Assembly: GCA_021397835.1 (NCBI GenBank)
Contig: JAJFZO010000396.1
Location: 1,054,001 to 1,118,000, forward strand
Length of the DNA stretch: 64,000 nucleotides
Direction: 5' to 3'
DNA from: Moringa oleifera
Lineage: Eukaryota; Streptophyta; Magnoliopsida; Brassicales; Moringaceae
Both the position numbers and the translations under genes were made by a program. The notes beneath the pieces were generated by a model. The model was not told where the DNA came from and ran no database searches. It saw only the letters and a list, made by a program, of their open reading frames with translations. Shown piece by piece: positions 35,241 to 46,100 of this stretch; positions within the stretch are counted from its first letter, which is position 1, and every line of letters starts with the position of its first letter.

Positions 35241-36232
35241 TATGATACGATTTCTATCAAAATGATGATACGAACTACTAACAATCATCATACGATTTTA
35301 TCAAAAAGATGTCACGATATTATTTTGATACTTGTATTATTACTTTTCTTGACTAATTGTTTTAGAAAACTTTTTTTTTGTTTAAGGATAAAAGAAAATT
35401 TGTAGATTTCTCTTTGTTTTTGATAGCTGTTATTAATGGTGGAAGAATATTTGAAAAGGTGATAAGATAAATTTTAGATAATATGTGAGGGAGAGAAAGA
35501 AAATACTATTTATTGAGGTAGTGAAATTCAGTGCAATATGCAACTGATATTTCATGTTTTAATAACAACACTACTAGCATGAGCAACCATATAGTCCTAA
35601 GTCTTAAATCAACCATGTATTTGCCATTTTTTAAATTGATGTACTCAAAATGGATTAAATTTACTTAATTATGCTATTGCGTCTATTAGAAAAGCGTTGT
35701 ATTAATCTAGATACATATAAAAGCAATGAAAACATAAGCCAAATATTGTGAGGCTATATGATGTGTTAATTGTCATGTGATGTTCCTATTCTGCTGAAAC
35801 TTCAAATATAAATTACTGTGAGAAAGTTATGCACAAAAAAAAATTACTGTATGATTTTATATGATGTAATTGTTAGTATTATGATTCTTCATCATCAACA
35901 ATTGAATAGTTGTAGAAAACTTTATCAACTTTTAAAATTTTAAATGATGCTTCCAATTCTTTGTCCTTTATATATTATCCTACTAATCATTTATTTATTT
36001 ATTTGAGGCTGCTATTAATGTTACTACCTAATGAAATGATGGTGAAAGATGAAAATTTGTTTCCTTCCATTCAAATCTTGAAAGGTAAATAGTTAGAGTA
36101 GTATATTGACATTCTAACTATATGTTTCTTTGTGTTGGAATTCGATTCACATTTCAAATTAGTTAATTTACTGTTATAATTATTTAGAAAGAGAATTTAT
36201 TATCATGGTTATATTATAAATATTAAAAATAA
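35241..36232. other. AT-rich spacer
   Basis: Begins with further ACGAT/TACGA words to about 35320, then ordinary AT-rich sequence. No coding signal or boundary. Confidence 0.5.
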
Positions 36233-37352
36233 GAGTAAATGTAAAAGAAAAAATTAAACTAGATGTGCTTTTCAATCTAAACCTTGTCATTTCAATTTTC
36301 TCAATTGTGTTATCAAACTTTCAATTTGGGTCAATTTCAACATTGTTAGTTTTTTTTTTCTTTTTTAACTTTGTTATGAAATTGAAGATTTTTAATAGGT
36401 ATTTTACAAACTTTGAAAAATCAATAGTTAAATATTGATGCCAACAAAGACGAATAGAATTAACTTCTTCTACTTTGAAAGAGCTACTTGCTATTAAGGA
36501 TTGAATTATTATTTGACGCTTCCAAGTCAACACTTTTATCCTCAAATGGCTAAATAAGGTTTCAAATCAAATAAAATGATTTTTGAGTTAGGTTTGCTAG
36601 ATTGAAGTCTATTACATGATTAAAAAAACTCAACATTTGCCCCTTTTCCCCCTAAAAAAGAAAAAAAACACACACACACAATAGATGGAATTAAAGGGGA
36701 AGAATGCAAAAGACGTTAAATAAGGCCACTGAATCCGACTTTCCTTTCCACTTTGAACTTTTTTAATTAAAAATTGCTAATTGATTTCTTTTTTTCTCTC
36801 TTAATACCCATGTTGGGTCTTTTTTTTTTTTCAAACCCAAAACTAAACTCTCTCAAGCAACAGCTTTTCTCATCCCTCTCTTTTTTTCCTTCTCGCCTCC
36901 CTTTTTTCCTTTACCTATCTCTTCCCCTTGATTTCTCTCCATTATCCACAATAGCACAAACATAAAACTTCCATCAAAGCTTCGTCGGATGTTGAAGAAT
37001 CTTGAATCAATTAGCTTCAATCTTATCTAATACCCTCTTAATAAAAAATTATAGCATAGATTTTGTTAATTGATTCCTCGTCTCTTTCGATTTGGTTGAT
37101 GATACTCAACAAATGCCTTACCATGATGAAAGAGATAAATAACTAGTGAAAAATAAAGCAAAAACTTGATCTAACCATAATACCACTCATTTGACAAAAA
37201 AAAAAAGAAAAAAGAAAAGAAGAAGCATAGTTTGGACTAAGATTGATATTGATCCAAATTGAAAGTTTGATAGCACAATTGAGAAAATTAAAACGATGAG
37301 GTTTAAATTAAAAAGCGAGTAAACTTTAAAGTTTTTATTTGATATTTACCCT
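36233..37352. mobile_element. Non-autonomous TIR DNA transposon
   Basis: The two ends are inverted repeats of about 110 bp. The left arm (36233-36345) and the reverse complement of the right arm (37245-37352) share GTAAAT near the tip, TTTAAACC-like text and then TTTTCTCAATTGTG, ATCAAACTTTCAATTTGG and TCAAT in the same order and spacing. The interior, about 0.9 kb, has A runs and pyrimidine tracts and no transposase. Long TIRs with a GGGTAAAT-like tip suit a Mutator-like or similar element; flanking duplications are not clear. Confidence 0.8.
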
Positions 37353-39890
37353 AAATAAATATTATAAAATTTATGTCCATCTCTTAGTATTGACGTTGGA
37401 GAAATTGATAGCATATTTCAAATTTCATTTTCAAAATTTTACCAAAGGTTTTAGTTATTTTTTTAAAAAAATTATAAGATCCATGATCATCAAGTTTGAA
37501 CTACGAGTTTGAGAATTATTTAATAGTTTTTTTTAAAAAAATTGTAGATAAGATAATGATTTTAATATTTAACAACGATAGAAGTAAGGAAAACGTTTTC
37601 CATTTTTAACTATTATAATCAAGCAATTCTCATAACATTAATTTTTTTCGTTATCGTAAAATAAAAGTTTAGTGTTGGTAAAAGTACATTAGATCTAAAA
37701 CATCCATGTATGAGTCTTGATTAAATTTAAATTTGATGTTGTTTTGATAATTGAACAAAGATACTATTTCGACAACAAAAACTTAATCAAGAACTAAATT
37801 ATGATATATTGAAAAATCAACAAACTATTAATAATATCGACAATAATTAGTGGGTTTCCAATTTCAAAAAAGTAAGAGAATAATGTGAATTTTGATTTCT
37901 TGAGATAAATAAGCAACTTATTCTAGTTAATTTAATATCATTAATTATATATATTTTATAAAAATAATTAAATATTTAAGTAATTTAATTAAGATATTTT
38001 AATTTTTGATTAATGTGACCTTTAAATTTAAAAAATTCAAAAAATCAAATTAATTTTGAAACGAACCTTGAACTTATTTCGGATGAATCATTAAACCCTA
38101 ATTTAAGCTATAAGCCCGAACATTAATCAAAATGGAAACCTTGCCTGTCATATGCTGATGTTTTCCTTCTCTTAACCTTGAGCTAGTAGTTTAGATTCCA
38201 AATCAAGCTGCATTGAAACACGATCACGTCTAAATTGACAAAGATGTGATTTCCACTCTATTCATACCAATAATTTAAATGATATCTGATACATCCACAA
38301 TATTATTATAATAATTTATACTAATTATTTAATTTATATCTATTATCAGTAATCTAAATTATTATTCAATATTATTTAATAAAAATAAAATTTCTTAATT
38401 ATTAAATTTAATATTAAATTAATTAAACAAGTTTTCATGAAATCCAAATGAATCTTAGTGTTTAATTCTCGATACTTAATACCATAAACAAAATTTCAAG
38501 CTTAGATCCAATGGTTACCATGTGAAAGGAAGAGGACGGAAAAGACAAAGCATCTTCATGAATAAAAAATGATCTTAAACAATTTTGAGGATAAAGAATA
38601 AGAATAAAATTAATAATCATATTTTTATATCAAATAAATTGTTAAATAAAGATATTTTATCATTAAATTCTGTACTATTAAGTCGTTAACTAACTTGGCC
38701 ACTAAATTAAAGAATGGAAGCTTCCACTTTGGGTTGTAATTTCGACGCTTCGTCCTCGGGTTTCTTGATAGGGGAGACTTTATTTATTTATTAATTATAA
38801 TTATTTATTTGTTTTTTTATGAAAATAAGACTTTATTTATGGGAGACAAAGGTGAAAGCCTCGTTGTTCTGTCTTTACAACATTTTCAAACATTTTAATT
38901 GTAGCCCTTATAAGATTTTTACTTTTTATTAAATTTTTTAATTGTTTTAAAAAATTAATTTAATTTAAATTAAAAATAAAAATTTTGAGAAAATTCTTAA
39001 AATTATAAATTTGTTAGGCTAAACAAAAAGATTTTATATCATTTTTACTCACAAATTTATATGCCTTTATAAATTATTTATTATTTTTTTAAACATAGGA
39101 AGTGACAAAGATCAACTTCACTTGTGGATTATGTTTATTTATTTATTTATTTTATAATTTTAAACTTATGAATTCACTTTAATACACAAATTCTTTCTTT
39201 AAAGTTATGTGGAGTTTTAAAATTTATTTATAAATATGAAACTTAATATTTATATTCTTTAATTTATAAATTTAAATGAAAATAAAGATGATGTAAATCA
39301 TGATATTTACTCTTTATTACTGATCAAATGTTTATATTTTTTAAAAGTGATAAATTAAATCTTAATATATCACTTTAAATTAAATTAAATTTTATTGAAA
39401 AATTTAAAAAATAAAAGTACCTAAATTGATGATTTTGTACAATAAATTTTAATATAAAATTTTTCACACATATAAATAAATACCCAACTTATTTTCAAAA
39501 ATTTTTAAAATACTAAATATATATATTTTAAAAATTTAAAAAATTATAAAAAATAAATTTTATATTAAAAATTATTTAAAATTAAAAAATAAACTTAAAA
39601 TAAAGTAAAAAATTTATTTAAGTTATTTTAAAAAATTTAATAATAAAAATATTTTTAATTTTTTATAATTATTTAAAATTTAATTATCACTTTTATAATA
39701 TAAATATTCGATAATAATATAAAATAAATATTAAAATTATATATAATTTTATTTTTTAAATATTATAATTAAAATTTTAATGTAATAATTTTTGTAAAAA
39801 TTATTTAATTAATTTTATTTTTGTTTTTATAAATTAAAATTTTCAACAATTTGAAAACGGAAACGACTATGATGATCCTTTTATGGACAT
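37353..39890. other. AT-rich intergenic DNA
   Basis: Extremely AT-rich, especially 39300-39840. No coding similarity, repeats with clear edges or RNA gene seen. Confidence 0.6.
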
Positions 39891-40520
39891 GACGAGACGG
39901 TTCTTCAAAACCATCACGAGCGTTATTATGGGCCGTCGATCTGGGTTAGCCCAGTGTTGATGTGATACACAAGAAGATTGCAGAGAATAATTATAGATGG
40001 GCCCACCAAAACAAACAAACAGTCACGCCACCAACATTTGTTCGGGCTTGCCGTTGAAATTATTTGACGTTTTCACCCTTCGTTGGTTCTCGCTATCAAG
40101 CTGCAACCACAAGGGGTCTTATGCCATTTCGGAAAACCTCTGTCACCACAGAGTCAATAAGTCTGACCCCACTGATGCAATCGGTGGCGTGGGTCCCACG
40201 TAGGATGGGGCCATCCCAAGATAGGTAAACATTTCACAGACGGACAAGGGCAATCACGTCACTTTTCACATTGTGCGTCTCCGGTAAATAGTTATGGCCA
40301 GGCCAGTTAGGAAAAACTTAAAAGCTGACGTGGCACGAATGAGAAACTCAATGTGGCCAAACCGAAGCCCAAGTACTGCAGGGGGCAGAGGAGAGACGAC
40401 GCCAGTGCAGAGTAGAGTGGCAAGCGTCGGTTCGCACGCGCTAGAGCTCTCCTTCGCACGTACGAACTCACCTTGCTTCCATTGGCTAAGCCAGTGGTCC
40501 CTTTTAATTCCAAGCATCTA
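39890..40520 (+). promoter_or_regulatory. Promoter of the FEI-like receptor kinase
   Basis: An abrupt rise in GC after 2 kb of near-pure AT. Visible motifs: two TGGGCC site II elements (39929 and the palindrome TGGGCCCA at 39998-40005), a bZIP-type TGACGTGGCA at 40326-40335, further ACGT cores near 40198 and 40256, and an inverted CCAAT box at about 40479. A CT-rich initiator-like region starts about 40515. No strong TATA box is seen. Motif functions are known from plant promoters; use here is inferred. Confidence 0.65.
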
Positions 40521-41109
40521 TTCTCTCACACAAGCGCACAGACATACTCTCTCTCCGGACGCACACAAAAGCACACTCCTCCTCTCTCTCTCCCCACGGT
40601 CACATAAATCGCATAAAACTATTTTCGTTTTTGTGTTGTTTGTTTGCGAATTTGCTTTACAGCTCAACGGCTGCATTCTTCTTCGCAGATCGAATCAAGA
40701 GGTGAGTTAATTCAATGCTTTTGACATTTTTCTTTATTCCTGTAAGAAAAATCAGCTTAGTTTTAGCTCTGGATGTCCTCTAATTTACAGAATCAGGAAT
40801 TTTCTTGTAATTCGCAAGTTCCTTTCTTCTTTGGTTGAAATTCTTTGATTTAGACTACGCAATGCTTGGTTTTGCTCTAAACTGGTGAGTCGTTGTGTTC
40901 TAAGCACTCTAGTAGTCCTAGCCTGCTGCTGTAGATTTTTTCTCGGGGAGCCTTTTTTGTTAAATTTATTTATTTACACTAAGATTAAGCTTCCTGGCTG
41001 TCTAGGAACCTAAATACTTTGGCTTTTGACTGAAATTTTACTTGCTCTTTTGACTGCCACGGAACTTACATGGACTGATAAGACAGTTTAATTTATTAAT
41101 TTTATCTCA

Positions 41110-41110
<1 letters not shown>

Positions 41111-41146
<36 letters not shown>

Positions 41147-41147
41147 T
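41111..41147. repeat. (ATT)n microsatellite
   Basis: About twelve ATT units in the leader intron. Confidence 0.95.
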
Positions 41148-41601
41148 TTGTTTGAAGCACACTGTGCTTGTTTTGGTGTGGTAGTTGTTAGATTGTTGGC
41201 ACGTTTAAGTGCTTCAGCAGTTATTTACTTTGTTTCTTGGTTTCTCGTCCAAACTTTTATGCACTGTAAATATTACAATGATCCGTTTGTGGAGCATAGT
41301 TCTTTTTGGTTGCCTTGAGCCTAAATTTTGCTCTTAAGGTATTCAAACTTGATAATTTGGATAGCATGAATGACTTCTTTTTGTACAGTAGAAATGCATG
41401 CGTTTCGCTAACATTACTAGACATGATGCTGATATAATTTGGGGTTTATGAAATGATTCAAATTTCATAAGCCTACTGTGTTTCTAGACGGAATCAGAAA
41501 TGCTTAAGAGAAAATTCTGAAGCTACTCCAAGTCTATCTATGCGATTGAGAAAGAAACATGTCAAAAATGTTTTTCTATTGAAGGATGAAACTGGATATT
41601 G

Positions 41602-41619
41602 ATATATATATATATATAT
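41602..41619. repeat. (TA)n microsatellite
   Basis: Nine TA units in the leader intron. Confidence 0.9.
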
Positions 41620-42150
41620 TCTTTTACGTCTATTTTCTGGTTTTTTTTTAACCATGTAGACTTGGTTTTTGTAAATTTTGGTTCTTCTAATGGACTTTGT
41701 TAGACACATGTGATAGGATATACATTATTAATTTGACAAGTCTTCTGCTCAAAATCAATTAGACGAAGTCTCTTACATGGGTTTATTCAGCATATAGATC
41801 ATGTCTGGTATGTTTGCCAATGGGGATCACAGTCTTTACTGGATTACTTGGTTACACTTTCTTTCAATACGTATCTGTTTTTCAATTCTTTATATTTTAA
41901 GTTTGTTAAATGATCCCCTTCTTCTGTGCTATCAGTGAAAATCAATCTAGTGGGCATAGTTTCAAATTCCGTTGGAGATCCATTTGGAGAAGGGGCTTCT
42001 TCTCTGCTTATTTTTTAAGGACTTTTTAGCTTAAGAAGCGTCATGAGAACAACTTTTGACTATCAAAAATCTTAGGAGATGTGTTCTAAAAAAAAAAAGA
42101 TATTAGGAATTGTGGTAATTTTCTTTTCTTTTTTCTTTTTAATTATTGTT

Positions 42151-42548
42151 AGGATCTGAATTTGTGAACCATCCTTTATTGCCATGCCGTGAACAACTCA
42201 GTTTTGGGGGATGTCGCATTCTCTCATTTGCATCTCCTAGGTGGTGGGGGTTTGTGTTGATAAGGATATTTGGGTTTCTTGCTGTGAAGGAGGCAAAGAG
42301 AGCAGTTTACTTGATTCCTTTGACAATTTGTGGGTTGTTCAGAATGAAAGCATTAGGAGGCTTTAGGAGGGGTAGAAATATCTCTTTTGGTTCAAACTCT
42401 AAATCTTTGGTTTGATGGGTTATCTCTTCAAAATCATGAGGTATTTGTAAATTTTATTGAATTTTTTGTCTTGTAGATATGTTTTAATGTATGTCAGTGG
42501 CACTGCCTTGGTAGTCTTCTAAATAAAATTTTTTCTGGTAAAAAATAG
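42151..42548 (+). mobile_element. Short 3' LINE fragment in the leader intron
   Basis: About 400 bp, ending in GGCACTGCCTTGG, AATAAAATTTTTTCTGG and a short A tail, the layout of plant LINE 3' ends and similar to the end of the LINE at 6573. ATTATTGTT flanks it at 42142-42150 and 42549-42557. It belongs to a different family from the SH3P1 intron LINEs; the coding part is too short to recognise. Confidence 0.55.
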
Positions 42549-42872
42549 ATTATTGTTTTAATTTTACTCTTTCTTTTAGTCTTTTTTGGTGCTTGGGGGT
42601 GGGTGGCAGTAGCAGGGAACTTGTTTGGTTTCTGTTCTGCTTGTAAATTCCCTTTCTTTCCCTGTTGCAAACTTGAATATTCTTGGATTCAAGTGACATT
42701 GGAATTTGGGCAAACATAAATATTTTGAAATTCATTTGCCATTGAATATTACCTAATGAGATTTTCATGCAACTTTCTTGTGTTAGTCTCTTTTATTTTT
42801 ATTTTTCCTTTTAGTTGTTGTGATGATTATTCTCTTCCTCTTAGGAAGCCGTTTCCTTTCTTTCGAAGATTA

Positions 42873-42893
42873 ATGATATCATTAGCCAGATAA
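42873..42893 (+). promoter_or_regulatory. Upstream ORF 1, 6 codons
   Basis: ATG at 42873 with TAA at 42891-42893 in leader exon 2 (MISLAR). Confidence 0.6.
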
Positions 42894-42897
42894 CCAT

Positions 42898-42939
42898 ATG
42901 TTTCAAGAGGAGCATCCTGGAGGCTGCAATCTCAGATGA
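42898..42939 (+). promoter_or_regulatory. Upstream ORF 2, 13 codons
   Basis: ATG at 42898 and stop TGA at 42937-42939. The stop overlaps the ATG of uORF 3 (ATGA). Confidence 0.6.
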
Positions 42940-43070
42940 TTTATCGTCGTTATATTATGCTTCATTGGTGCCATTATGGGCATCTGTGTGATGAAATACT
43001 TTGGGCCATGGCTTCTTTACACTCTACTGTTTTGTGTCCTATCAAACAAGAACCAAGCTATCAGTCCTGA
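42936..43070 (+). promoter_or_regulatory. Upstream ORF 3, overlaps the FEI-like start
   Basis: ATG at 42936, 44 codons, TGA at 43068-43070. It runs past the main start codon (42976) in another frame and ends two bases before the exon 1 donor. A ribosome that translates it cannot start at the main ATG, so it should lower receptor output unless leaky scanning or another start is used. Confidence 0.65.
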
Positions 43071-43086
43071 TGGTATGATGACGTAC

Positions 43087-43123
<37 letters not shown>

Positions 43124-46100
43124 TACCTTTAGGATCTGAAATTCTTTTACTAATTTGTAGGGGAGGCGCTTCTAAACTTCAGAAATGCAATTATTAACTC
43201 AGATGGTGTCCTCAACCTCTGGAGACCAGAGGATCCTGATCCATGTAAATGGAAAGGAGTGATGTGTGATGAGAAAACTAAAAGAGTAACAACTTTGTAA
43301 GTTCTGAGAATTATGCTCTAATTGTTTTGGGTCCTGTTCTAATCCATATTAGGTGATTGCTTAAAAAGTTGAAGAAATAAAATAAGGTAGTCTCTTTTCT
43401 ATTTTCTGTCTGTATTAGCTGTCATTTTGTCATCTGTGTTATTTGTTATGCTGAGGGTGACCTGGGCATCCAAGGCTGGCAACATTTCTAGTGGTCTTTT
43501 TCTTTAAATTACTATCCTTGTTTTGATATGCTACATAGAGAATTTACTTCTCATATACTTAAATTCTATGGTGACCCTGATGATGCTTGCCTGGGAGTTA
43601 TGTGGCCAGATTCCGCTGGAAAGTTTTGTTCCCTATATAATGCAAGGCTAGTGAAAGGTCTTTGTGGTTATATCGTAATAAAAAGAAAAAAAAAGGGGGG
43701 GGGGGGGGGGGGAGGGGAAACAGTGTGCTAGAGGTGCTGTTTGTGATATAACTATATAGGACTGGGATCATTTTTTGTATTTTCAAACAGGAGTTCTGAC
43801 ACTTGCTGGATTGAGTAGCATATTCTCCAATTTTGTTCCATATGTTGGATAGACTTTTAAATCAGTTGCAGGGATTCAACATGAATACTCCATTTCTTGC
43901 TTTAGGCTGTTAACTAGAGTATAGTTTGGGGGAGAGGATCTAATGTCAACCAATGCTATTATATTTTCTAGCTGGGAGGGCAGTTCATCTCTGGGTGCTA
44001 ATTATATCTTGCAATACATGATACTGATTTGGCATGGAAAATGTAGATCTTAATGCATTGTATTTGTAGAATACCTTGTTCTTCATTTTCATGTGCATGC
44101 CAATGTATTTTTGGTGCTTATTGCAGTTTATTTGCATAATTACTTCTCTTTCAGGAGTCTTAGCAATCACAAACTGAGTGGGTCCATATCACCTGACCTT
44201 GGGAAGCTTGGGCACTTGAGGCTTCTGTATGTGCATTTTAAACTTTATTGGTTTCTTGGTAGTTGATGCATGTTGGTTTTGTGAATATGTATTCTGCTGC
44301 TGCTGATGTTATTTGTATATGACTCGTTGCAGAATACTCCGTAACAACAATTTTTATGGGATAATTCCTCCGGAATTGGGAAATTGCACTGACTTGGAGG
44401 AAATGTAAGCGTCTCGTTAACAAGTGTGCTTTTGTTTGGTTTATCAGAAAGACAAAAAGAAGAAAAACTACTCATGTCTGCTTTTGCTTCTGAACAGTTG
44501 CATTTTTGCTTGCTTCAAGACATTTGTCTGCTTTCTCAGTTATGGAAATTAATAGGATGAAGAGATACAATAACTGCACTATTATTTCAAATGCTCTTAG
44601 AAAGATCTGCAGGGTATCTGGCCACTTAGTTTTTCTTATATTTCTCTCATGAAATTTCAACAGGGGGGTCTAAGCTTGATTGTTGAGACCCAGTTTAATT
44701 TGTAACTTGATTTCATAGTGGTTAAGCACCTTTTGAAAGCTTTGACTGTTTATACATGTTTTTAAAATTTCTGACCAAACGGAAATGCTGTTGTAAGGTC
44801 TAGGTCAGTATGAACTTCTATGTGACAGCCTGTAATTGAATTGATAGTTGAGAGAGTGTCTCAAAGTATCTTTTATTATGTACTAATGCATCTAAACATC
44901 GTCATTGGAAAGTAGTTGTGAAGGCCCTATTATTCTATGTTTTTGAGTGTTATGCTGAATGCTGATTGCTTTGAAAGATGGGCCACATTTGTGCATGTAG
45001 TAACTAGGTTAAATGCAATAACTTACAGGCAAATTCTTGTGCACAGAACATGTGCTCAAAGACATGACCACAAACACATATTCTTGTTACTGTTTGTTAA
45101 GTCTCTGGTAAAACAAGATACAGATTTTTATTGCTTTGGGTTTCATTGTTTTGGCTGACTGTGGAAAGCATGAGCAGGGCACATGCCATGCATGTGAAAT
45201 TTGAGCCAAATTGACACCTGGGGTTTTAGTATGACCTGACATAACACGTGTTGGCTGGAAGGCTATGTAATGGAGATCCTCTTATTTATTTGGGCTTTGC
45301 ATAGAGATAGACAATTTGCTTGGTACAGGCGGTGCAATGTGTGTGGGTGCCAACACAAACAATCATGCATGAATATGAATAATTCAAATTCACAGACTTG
45401 TTTTGAATATCTAAGCTGCTGACTATTAGTTCAAGGACAAATCACCCAAAATGCTCTCGGCACATAAGTTATAAGATAACTGGTAGAAGGAAAAGATGAC
45501 CAGATTTCCTTAAATGGTTCTTTAAGATAAGAAAGATCTATGGTTCAAAAAAAATTGATATCTTACGGCTTCTTGTACAGTTTCTGAACATAGCCCTTGC
45601 AATCTGGCAATGCTGGGCTAGATTTGTCTTAAGCTTTGATACGTTGATTATAGACTTCACAAGAGGTTAACCAGCACCATTGCAAGAGAGAATCTAGGAG
45701 TGGTGTCAAGTTGGGTTGAGGACTCAGAGTGGTCTTTTGGATGTCTAAATGGAAGATGGTTCAATATCATGACTTACTTTTAGAGAAAAGAAGAGACAGG
45801 AAAAGTGGTGGAGCAGGCAATGATTTGAAGGGTTTTGATAAGTGTTTGGAATGTGAATGAAAAAGAGAAAATTCCGATGATAGGTTAGGAATGCAGTTAT
45901 TCATGTAGTGTAAAGTTGTCTCAGTAAAAAGAAAGAAATGAACATTTTGCACCTTGTGTCAAACAAAGACAAACTGTGCTTTGGAAGCATGAATTTGATA
46001 GATATGCTATAATGGTAGATAAAGTGAGGAAATGGATTAAAAATATTCTTCCAAAGATCATTCTCAAATAGCATGTCCGAAATTATTTATGGTCCTTTAA

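Larger units (their letters stand above)
40515..42975 (+). other. Spliced 5' leader of the FEI-like gene
   Basis: Leader exon 1 (about 40515-40701) is CT-rich and has no ATG. The donor GTGAGT is at 40702 and the acceptor CTCTTAG ends at 42844, giving a 2.1-kb leader intron. Leader exon 2 (42845-42975) runs into the start codon and contains three upstream ORFs. The transcription start is estimated. Confidence 0.7.

Noticed and set aside
29691..35400. Missing half of the element A right LTR reappearing after the Ulp1 element
   Set aside because: I compared 35330-35600 with 19870-20191 and saw no similarity, so a simple insertion inside the LTR is not supported.
39997..40203. 68-codon plus-strand frame
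   Set aside because: Lies in the promoter island, contains the TGGGCCCA motif and reads as low-similarity text; not a gene.
40266..40710. Overlapping open frames on both strands in the FEI promoter
   Set aside because: They arise because GC-richer sequence has fewer stops. They overlap promoter motifs and the CT-rich leader and show no family similarity.
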